Counted from the stretch's first letter, positions 8,185 through 18,205 are shown. The stretch is DNA of 64,000 bases from Peteryoungia desertarenae (GCF_005860795.2 NZ_CP058350.1:1704501-1768500), one strand, 5' to 3'. Translations and numbers: made by a program. Notes: generated by a model not told the origin, from the letters alone.

Positions 8185-8454
8185 CTACCGATAGACGGAG
8201 CTGCGATGGCCGATCTCGACCACGAGCACGATGAGTTTGCCGTCCTGGATATCGCAGATGATGCGGTAATCGCCAACTGTGTAGCGCCAATAGGCACCAA
8301 GCTCGCTGCCGTGAAGCGGATCGCCGAGGCTTCGGGGGTTGCCGTGGATAGCAAGGCGTTCCTCAAGAAACTGCTTGATGCGGCGCTGAGTGACGGGGTC
8401 GAGTTTCTTGATCGTTTTCTGAACGGGTTGACGATACTCAATCGTCCAGGCCAC
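8185..8454 (-). CDS. RelE/ParE-family toxin
   Basis: 89 residues from a GTG start (MAWTIEYRQPVQKTIKKLD). The ending GAYWRYTVGDYRIICDIQDG ... VVEIGHRSSVY is the classic RelE/ParE superfamily signature (R-x-x-x-GDYRI and a GHRxxVY tail). RelE members cleave ribosome-bound mRNA, ParE members poison gyrase; with Arg in YRI and His-Arg in GHR the RelE type is favoured, though this is not certain. The start overlaps the end of the antitoxin gene by 17 nt, the usual coupling for these modules. A longer frame reading (13 more residues) is possible but would sit deep inside the antitoxin gene. Confidence 0.88.
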   Translation of the reverse strand: MAWTIEYRQPVQKTIKKLDPVTQRRIKQFLEERLAIHGNPRSLGDPLHGSELGAYWRYTVGDYRIICDIQDGKLIVLVVEIGHRSSVYR

Positions 8455-8665
8455 GCCAGAACTCCTCGGAGCTGATGACCTTGTCCTCGCCACTCTTGAT
8501 ACGCTTCATTGCTTCATCTGCGGCAGCCAAATCTTGAAGGTTTTCAAGCTCGCGCTGGATCATCTGACGCAGATAATCATCTGGCTCCGCGCCGGCTTCC
8601 GAGGCGTATTCAACGATCAACTTGTGCATTTCTTCCGGCATCTCGAGCGTGACGCGCTTGTTCAT
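8438..8665 (-). CDS. RelB-like antitoxin (ribbon-helix-helix type N-terminus)
   Basis: 75 residues beginning MNKRVTLEMPEEMHKLIVEYA, the short beta strand plus two helices of a ribbon-helix-helix DNA-binding fold. The C-terminal part (AADEAMKRIKSGEDKVISSEEFWRGLDD) is the acidic toxin-binding tail common to RelB/DUF6290-type antitoxins. GAGGTTGG precedes the ATG; an upstream in-frame start at 8761 is rejected for lack of such a site. Autorepression by antitoxin and toxin-antitoxin complex at the region upstream of 8665 is expected from the family; a TATATT box lies around 8690 on this strand. Confidence 0.87.
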   Translation of the reverse strand: MNKRVTLEMPEEMHKLIVEYASEAGAEPDDYLRQMIQRELENLQDLAAADEAMKRIKSGEDKVISSEEFWRGLDD

Positions 8666-8818
8666 CGATCCAACCTCTAGTTTCGCGCGGGAATATACCA
8701 CCTCGCACACCCGTTTTCCAGCATCGGGCATCGTCCCGTCCGCCTTCGCCCTTGCCGCCAAATCCTTGATCCTCTAAGACACCGGCACCTTTTTCAAACG
8801 AGAATTCCGGTTGTCATC

Positions 8819-10375
8819 ATGAGCGAGAAGAACAAGAAGCCCCAGAAGCTGAAGGCCCGCCTGCCGCGCGGCTTCGTCGATCGCGAGGCTGCCGACATTC
8901 GCGCCGCCAACCAGATGATGGAGACCATCCGCGAGGTCTATGAGCGCTACGGCTTCGACCCGATCGAGACCCCGCTCTTCGAATATACCGACGCACTCGG
9001 CAAATTCCTGCCCGACTCGGACCGCCCGAACGAAGGCGTCTTCTCGCTGCAGGACGATGACGAGCAGTGGATGTCGCTGCGCTATGACCTGACCGCCCCG
9101 ATGGCCCGTCATGTCGCGGAGAACTTTCAGGAAATCCAGCTGCCCTACCGCACCTATCGCGCTGGCTACGTCTTCCGCAACGAAAAGCCGGGTCCTGGCC
9201 GTTTCCGCCAGTTCATGCAGTTCGATGCCGACACCGTCGGCGCGCCGGGGGTCCAGGCCGATGCCGAAATGTGCATGATGATGGCCGACACGCTGGAAGC
9301 GCTTGGTATCAAGCGCGGCGACTATGTGATCCGGGTGAATAACCGCAAGGTTTTGGATGCAATCTTGAGTGCTGCAAAAGTCAGCTCCGAAGACGGTGGC
9401 AAGCAGAAGCTCTCGGTGCTGAGAGCGTTGGACAAGTATGACAAATTTGGTGTCGAGGGCGTCATCCAACTTCTTAGCGTCAAAGGCAGAACAGACGAAA
9501 GCGGTGACCACACAAAGGGTGCGGGTTTAAGTGATGAGCAGATCACGTTTATTATAAACGCGACGGGTTGGAATGAACCCACGAGTGGGCCAAAGAGCGG
9601 GGTTTCTGATGGCTTGACGCTTGGCAATCTAAGAGATGGGCTCGCAGCTGAGGGTGGCTCCACAGAAGGCGTAGATGAACTCGAATTGATGCGCAGTCTC
9701 GTGCGTTCAGCCGGCTATGAGGAAGACAGGATTAAGTTCGACCCCTCCGTCGTCCGCGGCCTCGAATACTATACCGGCCCCGTCTACGAAGCCGAACTCA
9801 CATTCGATGTGACCAACGAAAAGGGCGAAAAGGTCGTCTTCGGCTCGGTCGGCGGCGGTGGTCGCTACGATGGCCTCGTCTCGCGCTTCATGGGTCAGCC
9901 GGTCCCGGCCACAGGCTTCTCCATCGGCGTCTCGCGCCTGATGACGGCCTTGAAGAATCTTGGCAAGCTTGGCCAGGACGAGGTGGTGGGTCCCGTCATT
10001 GTTACCGTTATGGATGGGCAAGATATTGATGCCATGGGCCGCTACCAGCACTTCACGCAGGACCTGCGGAACGCCGGCATTCGCGCCGAAATGTACCAGG
10101 GCAACTGGAAGAAGTTCGGCAACCAGCTGAAATATGCCGACCGCCGTGGCGCCCCCATCGCCATCATCCAGGGTGGTGACGAGCGCGCGCAAGGCGTCGT
10201 GCAGATCAAGGACCTGATCGAGGGCAAGCGCCTCTCCGGCGAGATCACCGACAATGCCGAATGGCGCGAGGCCCGCGTTGCCCAGGAAGTCGTGGCCGAG
10301 GCGGATCTGGTCGCCAAGGTCAAGGAGATCCTTGAGCATCAGGCGGAAGATCGTCGTCGGGCGAAAGGTGTCTGA
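8819..10375 (+). CDS. hisS: Histidyl-tRNA synthetase
   Basis: Class II aminoacyl-tRNA synthetase charging tRNA-His. 518 residues. Visible motifs: motif 2 ([18 protein letters not shown]), the HisA motif ([17 protein letters not shown]), motif 3 ([13 protein letters not shown] ... GFSIGVSRL) and a C-terminal anticodon-binding domain from about residue 400. Between motif 2 and the HisA motif lies a lineage-specific insertion (about residues 180-300). The codons of that insertion (9330-9740) use TTA, ATA, AGA and TTG freely, in contrast to the strongly biased flanks. The gene starts at ATG 8819 and is followed by a repeat cluster before hisZ. Confidence 0.97.
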   Translation: MSEKNKKPQKLKARLPRGFVDREAADIRAANQMMETIREVYERYGFDPIETPLFEYTDALGKFLPDSDRPNEGVFSLQDDDEQWMSLRYDLTAPMARHVAENFQEIQLPYRTYRAGYVFRNEKPGPGRFRQFMQFDADTVGAPGVQADAEMCMMMADTLEALGIKRGDYVIRVNNRKVLDAILSAAKVSSEDGGKQKLSVLRALDKYDKFGVEGVIQLLSVKGRTDESGDHTKGAGLSDEQITFIINATGWNEPTSGPKSGVSDGLTLGNLRDGLAAEGGSTEGVDELELMRSLVRSAGYEEDRIKFDPSVVRGLEYYTGPVYEAELTFDVTNEKGEKVVFGSVGGGGRYDGLVSRFMGQPVPATGFSIGVSRLMTALKNLGKLGQDEVVGPVIVTVMDGQDIDAMGRYQHFTQDLRNAGIRAEMYQGNWKKFGNQLKYADRRGAPIAIIQGGDERAQGVVQIKDLIEGKRLSGEITDNAEWREARVAQEVVAEADLVAKVKEILEHQAEDRRRAKGV

Positions 10376-10727
10376 TGTCTGAGCGGGTGGCTTTTCCCCT
10401 CCCCAACCCTCCCCACAAGGGGGAGGGGGCAACTTGGCGCATGTCGCCGATGTCACGACCTCCGTTTGCTGCGACTGATCTCAGTGCGTGGGGTCACCCC
10501 CCTCTGTCACTGCGTGACATCTCCCCCACAAGGGTGGAGAGTGGGTGTAGCGCGAGACGTTGGCCCCAACCCGCTCTCCCCCCTTGTGGGGGAGATGCCC
10601 GGCAGGGCAGAGGGGGTTGCAGCATTCGCGGAGAATTGAGCGCCAGCCCCAAGTCTTCTCCCCTCTTGTGGGGGAGATGGGCGGCAGCCCAGAGGGGGAC
10701 TTATCCCCCAATCGCAGGACGTATCCC
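10376..10727. repeat. Cluster of four structured palindromic repeat units between hisS and hisZ
   Basis: This 350-nt gap holds no credible gene. It contains three full units and one partial unit of a GC-rich repeat. A full unit has hairpin 1 (CTCCCCC, loop, GGGGGAG), then hairpin 2, then GAGGGGG. Unit b at about 10496-10541 is inverted (hairpin 2 at 10505-10519, hairpin 1 at 10521-10539). Unit c at 10564-10617 has hairpin 1 at 10576-10594 and hairpin 2 at 10596-10609. Unit d at 10648-10708 has hairpin 1 at 10658-10676 and hairpin 2 at 10678-10691. A partial unit a (hairpin 1 only) is at 10407-10427. Hairpin 2 arms differ between units (TGTCA/TGACA, TGCCC/GGGCA, TGGGC/GCCCA) but pair perfectly each time. 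Units c and d remain open in the hisZ frame, which can mislead start calling. Confidence 0.85.
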
Positions 10728-11909
10728 ATGCCCCTGACCGACATGCCGGATTTCGCCGGCACCATCCTGCAGGAATTCACATCACGCGGCACGACCCGCG
10801 TCGACACGCCCGTGATTCAGCCGGCTGCGCCGTTCCTCGACATGGCGGGTGAGGACCTGCGTCGCCGCATCTTCCTCACCGAAAACGAGCGCGGCGAAAG
10901 CCTCTGCCTGCGTCCGGAATTCACCATCCCCGTCTGCCTGCGCCACATCGAAACCGCGACCGGCACGCCGAAGCGTTATGCCTATCTCGGCGAAGTCTTC
11001 CGCCAGCGTCGTGAAGGCCCGCAGGAATTCTACCAGGCCGGCATCGAGGATCTCGGCGACATCGCGACCGCCGCAGCCGATGCCCGCGCGATCTCAGACA
11101 GCGTCGCCATCCTCACCCGCCTGCTGCCGACCAAGCCGCTGACCGTGACCCTCGGCGACCAGTCCGTGTTCGAAGCCGTGGTCAAGGCATTGGGACTTCC
11201 GGCCGGCTGGCAAAAGCGCCTGATCCAGGCCTTCGGCAACCCGGTCCAGATCGACCAGCTCCTGCGCACCCTCGCAACGCCGACACCGGTGCCGGGTCTG
11301 GCGCCGGAGGTTTCTGCCCTGCTGGCAAAGGGTGATCAGGAGGCCTTGATCGCCCATATCGATCAGACCATGCAGGAAACTGGCTATCTCACCAATGCGA
11401 GCCGCACCCCTGCCGAGATCGCCCGCCGCCTGAAGGAGAAGCTGGAACTCTCCGAGACCCGCCTCGATGGCGCGGCTCTTCTTCTGCTGCGCGAATTCCT
11501 CTCGCTCGAACTGCCGCTCGCCGATGCCTCGGCAGCCCTTGCCGGCTTTGCCGATGCTGCCGGTCTGAAGCTTGGTTCAGCGCTGAGCCGCTTCGACGAA
11601 CGCGTGGCAGCGCTGGCGAATATTGGCACGGATCTGACCCGCATCACCTACCGCGCCGCCTTTGGCCGCCCGCTGGATTATTACACCGGCCTCGTCTTCG
11701 AAGTCGCCGTTGAAGGCAAACCCGCCGTGCTCGCCGGTGGCGGTCGTTTCGACCGGCTGCTGACCCTTCTCGGGGCCGAGACGCATATCCCCGCCGTCGG
11801 CTTCTCGCTCTGGCTCGACCGCATAGAAACCGAGAGGACGGACGCGGCGATCCGAAAAGTGGATGCCGGTTTTCGGACGGAATCGCCGCGCAGGGAGGAG
11901 AGCCAATGA
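10728..11909 (+). CDS. hisZ: ATP phosphoribosyltransferase regulatory subunit HisZ
   Basis: HisZ is a histidyl-tRNA-synthetase-like protein that binds short-form HisG and is needed for the first step of histidine synthesis. The 393-residue product keeps the class II fold ([25 protein letters not shown] equivalent to motif 2; [10 protein letters not shown] and [13 protein letters not shown] further on) but is shorter than HisS and lacks the anticodon-binding domain. I start at ATG 10728 ([11 protein letters not shown]), preceded by GCAGGA; the frame stays open 56 codons upstream only because repeat units c and d lack stops. It overlaps hisG by 4 nt (ATGA), in keeping with the HisZ-HisG complex. 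Confidence 0.95.
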   Translation: MPLTDMPDFAGTILQEFTSRGTTRVDTPVIQPAAPFLDMAGEDLRRRIFLTENERGESLCLRPEFTIPVCLRHIETATGTPKRYAYLGEVFRQRREGPQEFYQAGIEDLGDIATAAADARAISDSVAILTRLLPTKPLTVTLGDQSVFEAVVKALGLPAGWQKRLIQAFGNPVQIDQLLRTLATPTPVPGLAPEVSALLAKGDQEALIAHIDQTMQETGYLTNASRTPAEIARRLKEKLELSETRLDGAALLLLREFLSLELPLADASAALAGFADAAGLKLGSALSRFDERVAALANIGTDLTRITYRAAFGRPLDYYTGLVFEVAVEGKPAVLAGGGRFDRLLTLLGAETHIPAVGFSLWLDRIETERTDAAIRKVDAGFRTESPRREESQ

Positions 11910-12601
11910 CCATCACCATCGGTCTGCCCTCCAAGGGCCGCATGAAGGAAGACGCCTCCGCCATCTTTGAAAAGGCCGGAATGAAGATCGTCGCTGTCGG
12001 CAATGACCGCTCGTATCGCGGCCGTGTCGAAGGTTTCGACGATGTCGAGATCGCCTATCTCTCGGCCTCCGAAATCTCGCGCGAGATCGGCAATGGCACG
12101 GTCGATTTCGGCGTGACGGGCGAAGACCTCATCCGCGAAGGATTGGCGGAAGCAGACGCCTGCGTCGAGATCACGGCCCGCCTCGGCTTCGGCCATGCCG
12201 ATGTTGTCGTCGCCGTGCCGGAGGTCTGGTACGATGTTGATAGCATGGCCGATCTCGGCGATGTCGCCGCTGAATTTCGCGCCCGTCATGGCCGGCGTCT
12301 CGCCATCGCCACCAAATACTGGCGCCTGACGCAGCAGCATTTCTCCGGAAGCCACGGCATCCAGCTCTATCGCATTGTCGAAAGCCTGGGCGCCACCGAA
12401 GGCGCCCCCGCCGCCGGGCAGGCGGATATCATCGTCGACATCACCTCGACGGGCTCAACGCTTCGCGCCAATCACCTGAAGGTCCTCTCGGACGGCGTCA
12501 TCCTGCGCTCCGAGGCCTGCCTTGTCAGGGCGAGGAAGCCGGAGCATGAAGGTAATGCGATGATCGGTCGGATCGTAGAGGCCGTGCGCGGGGTGCTTTG
12601 A
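11906..12601 (+). CDS. hisG: ATP phosphoribosyltransferase catalytic subunit HisG (short form)
   Basis: Catalyses condensation of ATP and PRPP, the committed step of histidine biosynthesis. 231 residues, the short form that lacks the C-terminal regulatory domain and therefore needs HisZ. Recognised by GLPSKGRM at the start, [13 protein letters not shown], and the PRPP-binding loop [22 protein letters not shown] overlap with hisZ shows coupling. The broken methyltransferase gene begins 7 nt after the stop and may be on the same transcript. Confidence 0.96.
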   Translation: MTITIGLPSKGRMKEDASAIFEKAGMKIVAVGNDRSYRGRVEGFDDVEIAYLSASEISREIGNGTVDFGVTGEDLIREGLAEADACVEITARLGFGHADVVVAVPEVWYDVDSMADLGDVAAEFRARHGRRLAIATKYWRLTQQHFSGSHGIQLYRIVESLGATEGAPAAGQADIIVDITSTGSTLRANHLKVLSDGVILRSEACLVRARKPEHEGNAMIGRIVEAVRGVL

Positions 12602-12608
12602 GGTCTTG

Positions 12609-13208
12609 ATGTCACACGCGGATGCCATTCCCGGATTGTATGCGCGTCATGCAGATGCATTTGATCGCCTGCGCGGGAAGAACGGCTTCGAGCGACCTTG
12701 GCTGGACCTGCTTCTCGCGCCATTGTCTCCCGGTGTCCCAGTGCTCGACATCGGATGCGGTTCCGGCGAGCCGATCGCGGCCGACTTGATTGATCGAGGC
12801 TTTGTCGTCACCGGGCTCGACGTCTCGGAGCCGCTGATCCGCCTGTGCCGACAGAGGTTTCCGGCGCATGACTGACATGTCGGCGATATGCGGGATTTGT
12901 CCCTTGGACGGATTTTTCAGGCGATCGTCGCCTGGCACAGCTTTTTCCATCTCACGCCTGAGGCGCAGCGGGCGATGTTTCCGCGATTTGCGTCCCATGC
13001 GGCAAGCGGTGCTACCCTGATGTTCACATCGGGTCCAGCAGCTGGGGTGTCGGTTGGGGATTTCGAGGGCGAGCCACTCTATCACGCGAGCCTCGATCCT
13101 GATGAGTACCGCTCCTTGCTGGCTGAGAACGGGTTCGTGGTGCTGCAGCACGTGGTCGAAGATCCGACATGCGGTGGCGCGACAGTCTGGCTGGCGCAAA
13201 AGTCTTGA
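12609..13208 (+). pseudogene. Class I SAM-dependent methyltransferase gene interrupted by one in-frame TGA
   Basis: Two segments in the same frame, 12609-12875 and 12876-13208, together encode a typical small methyltransferase of about 199 residues. The first has motif I (VPVLDIGCGSGEPIA) and the acidic motif II (VVTGLDVSEPLI); the second has AIVAWHSFFHLTPEAQ and the C-terminal strands. They are separated only by a TGA at 12873-12875, in a context (RFPAHD-stop-HVGDMRD) where a Trp codon TGG would be expected. No frameshift or deletion is visible, so one base change explains it. Either a recent pseudogene, a readthrough site, or a sequencing error; separate functional expression of the halves is unlikely because motif I and the catalytic region are divided. 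Confidence 0.8.
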
Positions 13209-13226
13209 GAGGAAATCACAGACACG

Positions 13227-13257
13227 AAAAAAACCGCCGGATCGCTCCAGCGGGTTT
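13227..13257 (-). terminator. Terminator after doxX
   Basis: On the minus strand an imperfect stem (AAACC-GC-x-GGA type, one bulge) is followed by seven T residues, 25 nt after the doxX stop. Confidence 0.6.
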
Positions 13258-13281
13258 CTCTTTGCCTCGGGGGCAGGGATA

Positions 13282-13731
13282 TCAGGCAGCGACGGCGGCA
13301 GCCGAACCGCGACGGGCGTCGAGCGAGTACGCACCGGCGCCGGTGATGGCGAGAGCGATGTAGCCGCCGGCCAGTGTGATGTTCTTCATGACCATGATCT
13401 GGTTCAGCGTGTTGATCCAGCCAAGCGCACCCTCCGGCCAGCCTTCGATGGCAACGGTGCCAGTGTGGAAGACGAGACCGGTAAACACGCAGAAGAGAGC
13501 GACGGTCCATGCCGTCATCTTGGTCTGGAAACCGACGAGGATGAAGAGGCCGGCAACCAGCTCATAGAGGCCGGCCGCATAGGCCAACAGGTCGGCGGCA
13601 GGTAGGCCGGCGCCGGCGATCATGCCGGCAGTGCCGGCCGGATCGGTCAGCTTGCCGAAGCCGGACATGATGAACATGAAGGAAAGAAGGAGACGAACGA
13701 GAACGAGGAGGCCGTTATTGGTGGCAGACAT
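13282..13731 (-). CDS. DoxX family membrane protein
   Basis: 149 residues with four predicted membrane helices (about 8-28, 48-68, 73-95, 108-130) and the DoxX-type sequence LVRLLLSFMFIMSGFGKLTDP at the start. DoxX/YphA proteins are small inner-membrane proteins linked to thiol and oxidative stress in some bacteria; their biochemical activity is unclear. ATG at 13731 was preferred over an upstream start that adds 23 residues without membrane character. It is divergent from a glutathione transferase gene, with an inverted repeat in the shared promoter region. Confidence 0.9.
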   Translation of the reverse strand: MSATNNGLLVLVRLLLSFMFIMSGFGKLTDPAGTAGMIAGAGLPAADLLAYAAGLYELVAGLFILVGFQTKMTAWTVALFCVFTGLVFHTGTVAIEGWPEGALGWINTLNQIMVMKNITLAGGYIALAITGAGAYSLDARRGSAAAVAA

Positions 13732-13829
13732 GGGGGAACTCCGTTGAGCGTTGACGCTGAAACCCCCAGCGATGGCGGTCTCAGCAAGTGCCGCCTTCAT
13801 GCATGCTTTGTTGTCGCAGGCATAGATTG

Positions 13830-13848
13830 ACGATCTTTGACTGATCGT
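13830..13848. promoter_or_regulatory. Inverted repeat in the doxX/GST divergent promoter region
   Basis: ACGATC-N7-GATCGT, a perfect 6-bp inverted repeat with 7-nt spacer, in the 222-nt gap between divergent genes. Size and position fit an operator for a dimeric repressor or activator (LysR, MarR or HxlR class); none is encoded next to it. Confidence 0.4.
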
Positions 13849-13953
13849 TCACAAAAATGAAACGACGAAAGCGCGCTTCCGCCTGGTCGTCGCCTTTAAT
13901 CGGCGTATTGGCATCCTACCTAGGGTTCGGAACACTCAGTCTCAGGAGCCCTT

Positions 13954-14655
13954 ATGTCCGATCTTTCAGCTTTTCCGATCACCAGCAAATGGCCAGCACA
14001 GAACCCGGAGATCATTCAGGTCTATTCACTGCCGACACCGAATGGCGTGAAAGTGACGATAGCGCTTGAAGAGCTTGGTCTGCCTTACGAGGCGCACATG
14101 GTGTCCTTCGGCACCAATGAGCAGAAATCACCCGAATTCGTTTCGCTCAATCCGAATGGCCGCATTCCGGCTATCATCGATCCAAATGGTCCGGATGGTC
14201 AGCCCATCGGCATCTTCGAATCCGGTGCCGTCCTGGTCTACCTCGCTGAAAAGACGGGAAAGCTGATGGCGCGCGAAGGTGCGGCCCGCTACGCCACCCT
14301 GCAATGGTTGATGTTCCAGATGGGTGGTGTTGGCCCGATGTTCGGTCAGTTCGGTCATTTCTACAAATTCGCCGCTGACAAGGTGGCCAACAATTCCTAT
14401 CCGACAGACCGCTACCGCGATGAAACCAAACGCCTGCTCGGAGTTCTTGAGGGGCAGTTAAGCAAGCATCAATGGCTTGCGGGCAACGACTATTCCATTG
14501 CCGACATCGCAACATTTCCGTGGGTGCGCGGATTGTCGATTTTTTACAAGGCAGACGAGGTACTTGAACTGAAAAACTATCCTGCCGTCATGGCCTGGCT
14601 CGAGCGCGCGTTGGCCCGTCCGGCAGTCCAGAAAGGTTGGCCAGCCCCGGCCTGA
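13954..14655 (+). CDS. Glutathione S-transferase family protein, YfcG/YghU-like (nu class)
   Basis: 233 residues. The N-terminal thioredoxin fold starts IIQVYSLPTPNGVKVTIALEE, with Thr-Pro-Asn as in the disulfide-bond oxidoreductase YfcG/YghU, and continues LNPNGRIPAIID and FESGAVLVYLAEKTG (glutathione gamma-Glu site). The C-terminal all-helical domain has QWLMFQMGGVGPMFGQ and YSIADIATFPWV, also as in E. coli YfcG. These enzymes reduce disulfides with glutathione and lack a classical Cys/Ser active site. CAGGAG lies at a normal distance before ATG 13954. Divergent from doxX, suggesting shared response to redox or electrophile stress (inference). Confidence 0.92.
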   Translation: MSDLSAFPITSKWPAQNPEIIQVYSLPTPNGVKVTIALEELGLPYEAHMVSFGTNEQKSPEFVSLNPNGRIPAIIDPNGPDGQPIGIFESGAVLVYLAEKTGKLMAREGAARYATLQWLMFQMGGVGPMFGQFGHFYKFAADKVANNSYPTDRYRDETKRLLGVLEGQLSKHQWLAGNDYSIADIATFPWVRGLSIFYKADEVLELKNYPAVMAWLERALARPAVQKGWPAPA

Positions 14656-14678
14656 CCAGGCGAGATCGGCGCCAGCCC

Positions 14679-15134
14679 TCAACTGGTCATCGACGAGCCG
14701 AAAGTGGTTCCGTTCGTGTTGCACTGGAAATTCGGGAAGATGAAGACGCCATGCATCTTCCCGCCTTCATTCTGGTCGAACCCATTCGATTGGCCGATGC
14801 AGAACACGGGGCGACGAAGGTTGCTGTCTCCAATGATCGTGGTCGAATAGCAGAAATGAGAAGGGCGCGTCGCGGCCTGCTCGAATAGCTTGAGGATGCT
14901 GCCCCTATCACCGGCATCGTAACTGCGCATCATGCTCAACAAGCCGCATTCCGAAGTATCCAGTCCGTGCATGATGCGCGCACGCTCTCCCAGACACAGC
15001 AATCCATTGGAGAGGTCACCGGTCCAGGCCTCTGACATGCACATACTGTCTGAAGGCGATCCGTGACCAATGTCATCCTGGCGCATGACTGCATCAAAAC
15101 TTGCAGCAAGAGTCGCATCTGCAATCTTAAACAA
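14679..15134 (-). CDS. Unknown 151-aa protein, weakly PAS-like
   Basis: Starts at TTG 15134, with GGGGA a few bases upstream. The pattern DDIGHGSPSD..., SEAWTGDLSNGLLCLGERA, then SYDAGDRGSILKLFEQAAT and HGVFIFPNFQCN is reminiscent of a PAS_3-type fold (W-x-x-D-x-x-x-G near the start, G-x-x-x-P near the end), but no output domain follows. No signal peptide or membrane segment. Codon use is less biased than the neighbours. It stands alone between the GST gene and a gene-free stretch. Function unknown; it could be a stand-alone sensor or a decayed signalling gene. Confidence 0.5.
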   Translation of the reverse strand: MFKIADATLAASFDAVMRQDDIGHGSPSDSMCMSEAWTGDLSNGLLCLGERARIMHGLDTSECGLLSMMRSYDAGDRGSILKLFEQAATRPSHFCYSTTIIGDSNLRRPVFCIGQSNGFDQNEGGKMHGVFIFPNFQCNTNGTTFGSSMTS

Positions 15135-15798
15135 GTCTAGTCCCCAAATTTCCGAATAAGCTCGACTATGTCTTGCCGCTGCCCCTAGTGGTTACCAAGG
15201 CTCCAAGCCCTGTTCACTTTAAGAGCGACAGACTTGATCGGCAGGCGGATCTCTGGCGACATCCACCCGCAACACACGTGCCAGCCCCATGCGTTCATGC
15301 ACCTTATCGAAAGGAGAGCCCCTAACTCACCTCGTGACAGATTTCCCGCCAGCTTTGCCGTTACAAGACTGGCGAGACTGTGTCACCCTGATACAGTCTT
15401 CCCGTACATTTCCTCTCGAAAGCAACTTCAAACATGTAAAATTTGTCCGCGCAAGCGCTTTTCTCGCAGAACTGCAATCGCATCTCTTTTTTGTAGAAAC
15501 TTTGCCATGGCAGTCTACCATAGACGTCTCGAAGTCTGCGCACGTGATTTCAGCTTGTTCAAAACGTCAGATCGGCCCTCGATGACGACGTCTATTTGCT
15601 CAGATCTCCAGCTTGATGAACTTCTACTGGATCAGACCGCACGCGGCGAATCATTTCATTGTTTACGAATAGAGTTTTATTCTCATTCAAGCAGAGGCGA
15701 GGCAGCGGCAACTAAAACTCGCCGAGCGGTCGTCCTTGGAATTCTGATGGACGCACGACCGGGATCTTTGATCAGCAGGCCGGAGCCCATGCGAAAAT
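15135..15798. other. Gene-free stretch of about 660 nt with lower GC
   Basis: I see no convincing gene. Several short frames exist on both strands, the best a 73-codon plus-strand frame starting near 15582 and ending in the groEL terminator, but none has a good ribosome binding site or a recognisable protein. The stretch is AT-richer than its surroundings and may hold the promoter of the 151-aa gene plus sequence debris. Confidence 0.5.
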
Positions 15799-15822
15799 GG
15801 GCGACCTGATGTCAGGCCGCCC
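15799..15822 (-). terminator. Terminator of the groESL operon
   Basis: On the minus strand GGGCGGCCTGA pairs with TCAGGTCGCCC (one mismatch, 11-bp stem) and is followed by ATTTTC, 55 nt after the groEL stop codon. Confidence 0.7.
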
Positions 15823-15877
15823 ATCTCTTGACGTTTGGCGATCCGATACAGTGGCTGTACCGGGCCTCGGCGCATGA

Positions 15878-17533
<1,656 letters not shown>

Positions 17534-17580
17534 CTAGGCCCCTTGGTGAATTGGTGTGATTGAGAAGGTGAGACCGGGTA

Positions 17581-17877
17581 TCAGCCGATAACGCCCATGA
17601 TGTCGGCTTCCTTCATGATCAGAAGGTCAACGCCATCGAGCTTGACTTCGGTGCCAGACCACTTCCCGAACAGAACGCGGTCGCCGACCTTGACGTCGAG
17701 CGCGACGAGTTCGCCGTTTTCCTTGCGGGCGCCGGGGCCAACAGCGATGACTTCGCCTTCAGCCGGCTTTTCCTTTGCGGTGTCGGGAATGATGATGCCG
17801 CCCTTGGTCTTTTCTTCAGATTCAACGCGCTTGACGACAACGCGATCATGAAGCGGACGGAAAGATGTGCTTGCCAT
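17581..17877 (-). CDS. groES: 10-kDa co-chaperonin GroES
   Basis: 98 residues; lid of the GroEL chamber. [35 protein letters not shown] contains the N-terminal strand and the mobile loop (GGIIIPD) that docks on GroEL, and [14 protein letters not shown] the rest of the barrel. First gene of the groESL operon, with a GAGGGATT ribosome-binding region before ATG and CIRCE further upstream. Confidence 0.98.
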   Translation of the reverse strand: MASTSFRPLHDRVVVKRVESEEKTKGGIIIPDTAKEKPAEGEVIAVGPGARKENGELVALDVKVGDRVLFGKWSGTEVKLDGVDLLIMKEADIMGVIG

Positions 17878-17935
17878 TGTCTAATCCCTCGATCAAATGA
17901 CATTCGCAGACCGGTCAGGCCTGCATCGATTGTTG

Positions 17936-17962
17936 TTAGCACTCCCCTCAGGCGAGTGCTAG
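17936..17962. promoter_or_regulatory. CIRCE operator (HrcA binding site) of groESL
   Basis: TTAGCACTC-N9-GAGTGCTAG: 8 of 9 paired positions match the CIRCE consensus TTAGCACTC-N9-GAGTGCTAA. It lies 60 nt upstream of the groES start, just downstream of a -35/-10 promoter, so bound HrcA would block transcription. hrcA is not in the window. Confidence 0.95.
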
Positions 17963-17969
17963 CGGCATC

Positions 17970-17998
17970 GAGATAAGGAGCCGTTGCTGGTGAGTCAA
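17970..17998 (-). promoter_or_regulatory. groESL promoter
   Basis: On the minus strand CTTGAC(T) and TATCTC are separated by 17 nt, with CIRCE beginning 7 nt after the -10 box. The -35 could be read by the housekeeping factor or RpoH, which also prefers CTTG. Confidence 0.6.
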
Positions 17999-18205
17999 GC
18001 GCGAGCTTCAAAATTTCTGTCTCGATTGTATTTGAGTGACAAATTCTCTCAATAATTGCGGGTGGCGATCTTGGATTTCGTCTCGTGTCATGCTTCCCGC
18101 AGAGCGGCCCGTGTCCTTAGCCCGCACGGTTGGAAGAGATCGCGCCTGTCTTGAAGTTTTCATGATCGTCCGCCTAATGTGCCGCCCATTCATGAGGAAT
18201 TGCGC

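Noticed and set aside
10375..10727. Frames of about 120 codons through the repeat cluster, and a hisZ start at 10560
   Set aside because: They are made of palindromic repeat sequence; hisZ has a better start at 10728 and the family does not carry this N-terminal extension.
12873..12875. TGA as selenocysteine codon in the methyltransferase
   Set aside because: No SECIS-like hairpin is apparent just after it, the position suits Trp, and class I methyltransferases do not use selenocysteine.
15582..15809. Possible 73-75 codon plus-strand gene before the groEL terminator
   Set aside because: No ribosome binding site, no recognisable protein, and it ends inside the hairpin that serves groESL.
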